Part shown: piece after piece, positions 57,409 through 64,000 of the stretch
Numbering within the stretch: position 1 is the first letter of the stretch
Layout: each line of letters begins with the position of its first letter
NCBI GenBank assembly: GCA_028641055.1
Contig: CM054062.1
Span: forward strand, 179,634,726 to 179,698,725
Direction: 5' to 3'
Source: Alopecurus myosuroides
Lineage: Eukaryota; Streptophyta; Magnoliopsida; Poales; Poaceae
Length of the DNA: 64,000 nucleotides
Made by a program: the position numbers and the translations under genes
Notes under the pieces: generated by a model
Database searches by the model: none
Told to the model about the DNA's origin: nothing
The model's input: only the letters and a program-made list of their open reading frames with translations

Positions 57409-58775
57409 TTCTCGGCAAATCTTCACAAGGACACAATCTCCAAAAGGGTGGCAAGCATCAAGCATAGAATATCTTCTAGATGCTTCACTTGAGCTTCCAC
57501 GTCAAGCTAGATGACGAACACCGCTTGACGACGACATAGACCACGGGCTATATGAAATCTTCCTTTTGGTTCATGCCCATGGAAAGATACCTAACCACAC
57601 ATAGAAATGCCACACACACATATCATGGGTTAGTTCACAAAGCTATATTTACAATTGCTTACCATACCATGAGATACACAATCCCACTTGGTACAAATTG
57701 TAGCTTTGAGTGTTGATCGCTTGCTTGATCAACCTTGTATCTTTGCTTCTTACTTCAAATGATGATGTCTTGAAGATGATAATGAAAGATCACCTAATCC
57801 TTTTCTTCAAGACACACTAGCAATGAGCTCAACTCAAACCATAACCATTCCTCATATAAATCCATGAATATAGCAATGGCCATCAAGGAAGCTAATAGAG
57901 TCCAACACATGAACTCCATTATTTCCTATGGACAAGATCTACAAGGATAACTCAATGCAAACATTAGTCCATAAGGATTGTCATTAATTACCAAAACCAC
58001 ATATGGGGGAACCATGCGCTTTCAATAGGTTAATTAAGTTTTGTTGAGTACCTCACGTATTCAGGATTTCTTAAATTTGGTTCAGGTGAAGTCTCACTCT
58101 AGTGGTGGTTTGACATGGAGATCGATGAGTAGTTTGGGGTTCCTAGGTAGTAGCCTGGAATCTATGGGCTGAGACGTCGCCTTATGTTGTGGCATGTTAG
58201 GCCTTTTGGTATCTTGTTGACTAGCAACATAATTTGCCTTCTGTTGTCTGATGTAATGTTGGGTCAAGTGATCTCTATTTATAAAGCTATACTATAGTAA
58301 TACTTGCTTTATACAGCTTCATGTCTACGGTTACTGCTTTGATCGGTTGTTAGTTTTAAGCCATTGGTTAAACGATTTAGCTATGCCTGTGTTGACTGTC
58401 GTAGTTGAGGGGTTGTGTGCCGATGATCCATATCCGAGCACGCCCGTCGATGTTTACTCGGCCTAGGATTGGTAAACCCTGTAACCTTCGACATGTGTAA
58501 CACTTCCTATGACACATAGCATTTATGTTTAGCCTTGGTCTTGTTCCGACAGTTTCAGATGAATCATGGATTCTTTGATATGCATACTTGGTTATGACTA
58601 GCATGGACATGAGGAGCAGTAGTTCCGATGTTTTCTGGCCTGCGTGCCGATGATTCCGGTCTATCTGCCGTTGTGTATTACGGGCGGGACTGGTAACATC
58701 GAAGCCCTTGTAGGTTCATGACTAGGATCGCATAACACTTATGCATACCTCTGGGTCCGGGGTCGCAACATGCAT

Positions 58776-59340
58776 TCCATCATCTTCAACTGTAACCTAT
58801 TAGCCAACAGTTTTGTGAGAAATTTTAGCTCTAAATTTGTGAGAGATACGGTTCTATAATTAAAAAAATTTCTCGTGGGATGGGTTTTTAGGGACCAAAG
58901 TGATATAGGAAGTATTAATTTTTTCCTAAGGAAACAACTTGATGAAAAAACTCATCAGCTAGATTATAAAAATATTTCGTTATAATATCCCAACACTTCT
59001 TTAAGACATGCCATTAAAACCACCAGGACCAAGAGCTTTATCAACTGGCATTTTTTGCACCACCTTATCCATCTCCTCGTGAGAAAAGGGGTGAAATAGA
59101 TCCTCCAGACCCTGAACTTTGGGAATTAAGCTTATAAGATCCAAATGCATGGATATTTCTCTAGAAGTACCCATTAGGTGCTTATAACAAGATCATGCAA
59201 CAACAACCATCCGATCATGGTCAAAGATAACATGACCATTTGGAATCTGGAGGCTTGAAATAACATTTCCTATAAATCTGTGAGAAGCCGTGGGATGAAA
59301 ATGTGGTGTTTTCTTCCCCAACCTTTATCCAACGAGTGAT
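58776..59340 (-). pseudogene. LINE 3 ORF2, N-terminal RT portion
   Basis: This continues the LINE split at 52578. The minus strand encodes RWIKVGEENTTF, then QIPNGHVIFDHDRMVV, then DLFHPFSHEEMDKVVQKMP and DKALGPGGFNG, the blocks that precede the RT palm in plant LINE ORF2. Frame shifts separate them. Upstream of about 59340 no LINE sequence is recognised, so the copy is probably 5'-truncated there. Confidence 0.75.
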
Positions 59341-59521
59341 CAAGGTAAAGATATAGTGAGAGTGAAGTGAAAGGTTGATCGGGAACGTCTGTGACAGGAG
59401 GATCGGTAAGACTGTTGGAAGCGGATCTCTCAGGAACAAGAATGACATCACCATGCTTAATTCTTTCGTATTTCTTTTAGAACTAAAAACCGAGGCAACC
59501 TCACGAGACGGAAACAATACA
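59341..59521. other. Unassigned spacer
   Basis: About 180 bp between the LINE remnant and the long hairpin, without recognised content. Confidence 0.4.
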
Positions 59522-60205
59522 AAGCCAAGGATGGATGAATTACTCTATGTTAACCCGTGCTCGGAGGCATAGTGGACTATGGATGCATTGCCTACATACA
59601 TCTAAATAGCATATGTATTAATTATACTAAACTGCATTAATTTTATCTTTTTTATCACATGCTACTAATGCAATGCTGCAGGCGAAACCCTAAGCCCATG
59701 CCTACTTTTAATCATTGATAACAACCCTCTTTTGCTATACAAGAATTGATCGATTAAAAAGGAATTATCAAGCTTTCTATGGATTCAATGATTGGTCTCA
59801 TAAAGCACCTACATCCTGGTTCGATAAAACCTTGGGTCTCAAGGTAAAAAGCTACGTACTACATTTGGTAATCCGGATCGAACCTTGAGACCCAAGGTTT
59901 TAGCAAACCGGGATGTAGGGGCTTGATGAGATCAATCGTTGAATCCACACAGAGCCTGCTAATTCTTGTTTTACAAGACCAAATCTTGTATTACAAAATA
60001 GGGTTGTTGTCAATGATTAAAAATAGGCATGGGCTTAAGGTTATACCTGCAGCAGTTTATTGGTAGTATGAGATAATAAGATAAAGTTAAAGTAGTTTAG
60101 TATAAATAAATACATATGCTATTTAGAGTTATGTAGGCAATGCATCTTTAGTCCACTATGCCTCCGAGAACGGGTTAACATAGAGTAATTCGTCCAACCT
60201 TGGCC
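59522..60205. repeat. Long inverted repeat (two arms of about 324 bp, 36-bp loop)
   Basis: Arms 59522-59845 and 59882-60205 are inverted copies, pairing symmetrically around 59863.5 with mostly single-base differences. Shared blocks include GAATTACTCTATGTTAACCC, GGAGGCATAGTGGACTA, AATAGCATATGTATT, CTAAGCCCATGCCTA and AAAACCTTGGGTCTCAAGGT. No transposase is present. A foldback MITE is likely, but no TSD could be identified. Confidence 0.9.
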
Positions 60206-60462
60206 CTGTTGTCGGTGTAATGCTTTCGGGGGGGGTCCCGGATCGTCGGATGGGCGGGATAGGCCATCACGGCGGATGGTCCCGATTGAACAAGCTATAG
60301 TCAAATGCCTCCCCTCCCTCGGGGGGGGGGGGGGTGCGCCCCGGAAGCACAGTTGACCCGTGACCTCCCATTGCAGGAAGAAGGCGGCGCGTGGCGCATC
60401 GTTGGGAGGTAGAGGTTACACGTGGGAGGAGGTCCCTCTGCCTTCTGCCTCCACGTGTAACC
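60206..60462. other. Unassigned spacer with G-runs and a small hairpin
   Basis: It has a G homopolymer of about 15 near 60320 and a short inverted repeat, AGGTTACACGTGG (about 60411) with CCACGTGTAACCT (about 60450), directly next to the LTR. Confidence 0.6.
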
Positions 60463-63400
60463 TGTCACGACCCCGGACCCAGAGATATACATACTGTTAT
60501 GTGCTCCTAGCCATGGACTCACAAAGGCTTCAGGGTTACCAGCCCCGGCCGCAACAAACAGCGGCAGGCAGACCGGATTCATCGGCACGTAGTCCGGATC
60601 CCCGGTCTACTACTCCTTGTATCCATGCTAGTCATAACCCATTATGCATACCCAAGCGTCCACGAGTCGGATGAAACTGAAGGAACGGGACCAAAGTTAT
60701 ACAGAGCTGCTATGTGTCCAGAAAGTGCAACAACAATCGAGGGTTACTGGGGTTACCTCGCCCCAGGCCGATCACATCGACAGGCGGGCTCGGACATGGA
60801 TCATCGGCTCCACAACCCCTCGACTGCGACAACTATGCAGGCATAGCCAAAACTGTATAACGATGAGCTCGAAACCAACAACCGATCAAAGCAGTACTCT
60901 AGACATGAAGCTTTATTAAACAGGTGTTACTAGAGTATAGCTTACAAGCAGAGGTCACACGACCCAACATTACAACAGACAACGGAAGGCAAAATATGTT
61001 GCTAATCAACAAGAACCAAAAAGGCCTAAGAGGCCGCAACATAAGGCGACGTCCCAGCCCATAGATTCCAGGCTGCTACCTGGGAACCCCAAACTACTCG
61101 TCGAGGTCCACGTTGAACCACCACTGAAGTGACGAACTCCACCTGAACCAAAATTAAGCAAACCTGAGTACGGGAGATACTAAACGAGACTTAGTTAACC
61201 TATTATATATCTGCTGGTTTCAGAAAGGGTTTTATGAAGGCTGTTTTGCATAAAGCAATCTTTGCTTTACAAATCGAGGAGGAATAGCACGTCTAAAGGA
61301 GTATTTTCAAAACAGATGAGAAGACTACTCAACTTCTGAGGTCATCATCTTTTCATCCACCAACATCATTTCCCAACACCTCACATGCTACAAGGATTAC
61401 CCCTCCCGGCATCTCCGGGGAGGCACCCTTCATCTATTGCCTCCATGCTTTGTCAACATCTTTTACGTCATGTTCATGTTATCTATGGCCAGAAATACTT
61501 CCACCAAGCCGTCCTTAACCGCGGACACAACTTCTCGAAAAGATTTATCCCTGCAGGGGGTACACTTTACCCACACGTACCAACCGACTCTTAATGCCAA
61601 GCTATTGGCACAATTCGGACGATGTGCCGGCAGAGTGTGGTCGGCCACGACCTTTACCTTACCCGACCCTATCCATGAGTCAACCCAAGACAGGGCCACC
61701 CCGTCAACAGGGAGTTGGCCATCCTCCTGACGACACCTGTCTCTGTGAGGCGGGGTCAAGATCCGTGTACGTCCATCACTTGGCCCCGGTCACGCCCTAG
61801 CGGAGCATTTTGTTTTCAAAACCGTTTAAAAGGTTTTATTTGCGTTGCCGAATGGAAATCTCAAACTACGTGACTCATGGATAAAGCCATCTAAGTTAGT
61901 CGGTCGGCGAGGCTCATGGCCATCGCGCATGGTTGTACGCTCAGTCTTGGCTTCTGCGCCCCGACCTTACTCCTAGGGTTGGCAATTACGGAACAAACAA
62001 CCACTTCCCAAGTGGCCTCCCGTCCAAGCCTTAGTAAAGTTAACCACACAGTGCTCATCTCACCACGTCATCATATCATACTAGGTTATCGCAACTCTCA
62101 TTCATCAACCGGATGGAGCAGAGGTAAACAAACATGTAAAGCTAAGCGAAGCAGATATGAGGCTCTGGCGATGCGCACAAGCAATCTATGGCGGCTAGGA
62201 GCAGTGGGTCAGGATATTGAGGCAATGCAGTGTATAGGTGATTTATATCTAGTAGCATTAAATACTTTAGAATCGAATGCAAAGTACGAGAATCAAATGT
62301 TGTTCGAAAACATATATGAGCAGATAAGAGGTTATGCTTGCCTTGGTTATAAGAAAACCAGATAAATACTTCTGGAATAAGTGCTTGACTTGTCGGTTAA
62401 GATCAAGTATTCGTCATTGGAGATGTTGGCCTTCGCTTCGGAGTCGGGTTCTACCGAGAGGGAACAAACACCGAAAAGAAGAAGAACAACAATCAACACA
62501 TGGCATCGATGCAATGCATGATATGTATGCGTGAGCAAATTAATGCACTTAAATAAAGCCCTAGACATGATCGTTGGTTTGCTAGGGTTCGTATGTACGT
62601 TAAACATTTTTACTGAAATTATCCCGAAATAGACCCCGGAGGGGGTTTCGGGCGATTATAAAAGTAAGTACAATTTTAGTTGCTCAAATGGGTTTGAAAA
62701 CATCATAACCATATTGCATTTGTCATTTTGAGCAAATTGATATATAACTTTTAATTTTCTAATTTTGGTGAATAAAAACTTATTTTTCTATTTTTAAATG
62801 ATTAAACAACATTAAATAAATGTTCAAAAATCAACTTTCTCAAACATATATGAAAATGTCATATTTGGGTAGACAATATTTTTCTGGTCATCTCCATATT
62901 TTTATTTTCTTTTTCTGAGTTATAAAACAGTAGTTATTAGAATTACAAAATTAGTCATTTTGTGGAAAAACAGAAAAACAGGATTATGATGTCAGCTTGA
63001 CGCGATGATGACGTCACCAAGCCTTGATCTTCACAGAAACCTCCAAATTTGACGAAATCCACGCGGGATTTCGAAATCAAACCACACAGTGAGGGAGAGG
63101 AGGTCAAGGGGAAGCTGAGGGTACCGGTGGCGGACCAAATGGTCGCCGGAATGCCCACCGGCGGCGAGGAACCGCGGCGGCGGCAATGGGTGCACGGCGA
63201 GCGGGAGCTACAGGGGGTTAGGGAGCGAGCGGAGGGCATGAGGATGCTCACCATGGCAAGGGGAGGCTAGAGGATGGGTCGGTGGGTGGAGGGAGGGCCG
63301 GAGACGGCGGCGCCATCCATCTCCCCGCGGCGGCCGGAGAAGATGGCGGGGGCGGATTCCGGCGATGCAGGCCATCCCGGCTCCCGAGCGCTCTCGAGGT

Positions 63401-64000
63401 GACAGAGGGTGCTCCGGTGGTCCTCCTGGTTCCCTCAATTCGGCCGGAGATGGCCAGAATCGGCAGCGCGCGGTGGCGGCCGGAGGTGACAGTAGGGTTT
63501 CGGTAGGGTTCCGTTTCCAGCAGAGAGGCAGAGAGAGAGGGAGCTTCGAGGCAGAGAGGAGAAGCAAGGAGGAGCACGACGTTCTGGTGAGCTATCCACA
63601 CACGGGGGCGCGCTCAAAGAGGCAGGAGGTGGCGGCACTGCTGCCACGCAGCTGCTACTGCCTTCTGTCCAAGGAAGAAGAAGAAAGAAAAATGAGTTTT
63701 CAAGAAAACCCCCTGAAGTTTTGGGAAAAACCAGCAAGGTCCTTTTCTCTTTTAAAACAGGACAGAAAACAAACTTTTGAGGGCCTTTTTGAAAGGATAA
63801 AATTTGGCAAAAATACATTTTGGAAAGCTTATGAAATTTCCAACAAAACCATAACTTGGGTTGGTGCATTTGAATTATTTTTCAATACAAAATTTTGGAA
63901 CCCAAATTAAGTACTTTTTGTGGGATTTTCTGAAACCATTTAAATTCAAATTTTAAATTGGTTCAAACATGGTTTAAATTATTGTTTTCATGCATGTATG
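60463..64000 (-). mobile_element. Family X LTR, minus strand, running off the window
   Basis: The plus strand starts TGTCACGACCCCGGACCC, the complement of the family X LTR end. The sequence is homologous to 52579-58770 (minus the nested LTR) in reverse order, as shown by CAACCGATCAAAGCAG, GTCCACGTTGAACCACCAC, GCATCTCCGGGGAGGCA and GCCAACTCCCTGTTGAC blocks. At the right edge AT-rich sequence matches the first 150 bp after 52579. Its far end, and whether it is a solo LTR or part of a full element, lie outside the window. 63000-63680 is GC-rich with non-conserved frames. Confidence 0.75.

Larger units (their letters stand above)
55439..58024 (-). mobile_element. Nested solo-type LTR (family Y), 2.6 kb
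   Basis: On the plus strand it runs from TGAACGGACAACGACGTCG to ATGCGCTTTCA, with flanks ACAGG (55434-55438) and ATAGG (58025-58029), a 5-bp TSD with one mismatch. The homologous uninterrupted site in the other family X copy (around 61200) lacks the insert, which proves the boundaries. The start TGAAAGCGCATGGTTCCCC on the minus strand is a common Triticeae repeat end. It contains a dense CCGGA cluster (56438-56613) and a 30-bp tandem duplication (57349-57408). No coding sequence was found. Confidence 0.8.
52579..58770 (+). mobile_element. Solo-type large LTR (family X), interrupted, inserted in LINE 3
   Basis: The element starts TGTAACATCCCATG and ends CGGGGTCGCAACA, with flanks TGTAT (52574-52578) and TGCAT (58771-58775), a 5-bp TSD with one mismatch. 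Without the nested insert at 55439-58024 it is about 3.6 kb. No internal direct repeat, PBS, PPT or pol is present, so a solo LTR is the best reading. It is homologous throughout to 60463-64000 in opposite orientation. TGTAACATCCC starts are seen in large-LTR Triticeae Gypsy families such as Sukkula/Erika; the family was not confirmed. 52920-53620 is GC-rich and exon-like in composition but its frames are short; 53630-54000 is AT-rich. Confidence 0.75.

Noticed and set aside
63049..63910. Frames up to 181 codons near the right edge
   Set aside because: They lie in the family X LTR, are not conserved in the copy at 52579-53473, and have no recognisable domain.

Overview
The window reads as intergenic heterochromatin of a large plant genome, most likely a Pooideae (wheat/barley/oat-type) grass. 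It is almost entirely transposable elements (TEs) nested in one another: Athila-like and Tat-like Gypsy elements, Copia remnants, LINEs with poly-A tails and target-site duplications (TSDs), a Helitron with an A|TC...CTAG|T insertion signature, a PIF/Harbinger element with GGGCATCTCCAG ends, a hAT-type MITE, and very large solo-type LTRs. I found no convincing host protein-coding gene and no tRNA or rRNA gene. The only long undamaged reading frames belong to TEs: an 871-codon pol segment, an 801-codon gag, a 622-codon PIF ORF1, a LINE ORF2 segment and a 265-codon antisense ORF inside a Tat-like element.

Layout. 1-10049: a decayed plus-strand Copia element, split by a complete minus-strand Athila-like non-autonomous element (751-7424) and by a 518-bp hAT-type MITE (8539-9056). 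10050-25870: a plus-strand Athila-like Gypsy element (5' LTR, PBS, gag, protease, then part of RT/RNase H/integrase), itself split by a Tat-like Gypsy element (13586-24361). The Tat element's 3' LTR is truncated and a piece of the host element is missing at the same junction. 25871-35927: a minus-strand Athila-like non-autonomous element (25871-33214), joined without matching TSDs to the 3' half of a plus-strand relative (33215-35870). 35928-39498: unassigned sequence, an unusual inverted-repeat element with internal higher-order tandem repeats (37301-38333), and a short minus-strand Copia LTR/PBS remnant.

39499-41617: a non-autonomous Helitron. 41705-44166: a PIF/Harbinger element carrying only ORF1. 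44304-46514: a 5'-truncated minus-strand LINE with a perfect 12-bp TSD. 47175-48906: an RT-less retroposon whose 3' tail resembles the LINE tail, lying inside a possible minus-strand Helitron. 49705-50504: a fragment of a large LTR. 50505-59340: a second decayed LINE, split by a solo-type LTR element (52579-58770), which is itself split by another solo-type LTR (55439-58024). 59522-60205: a near-perfect long inverted repeat with a 36-bp loop. 60463-end: a minus-strand copy of the LTR family seen at 52579, running out of the window.

The genes do not cooperate as a pathway. What can be read is an insertion history: Copia, then Athila-like elements, then a young Tat-like element (its two LTRs differ at 13 of 755 compared positions by eye), with deletions and recombination joining some pieces. 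All family names rest on motif recognition by eye and no database search was run.
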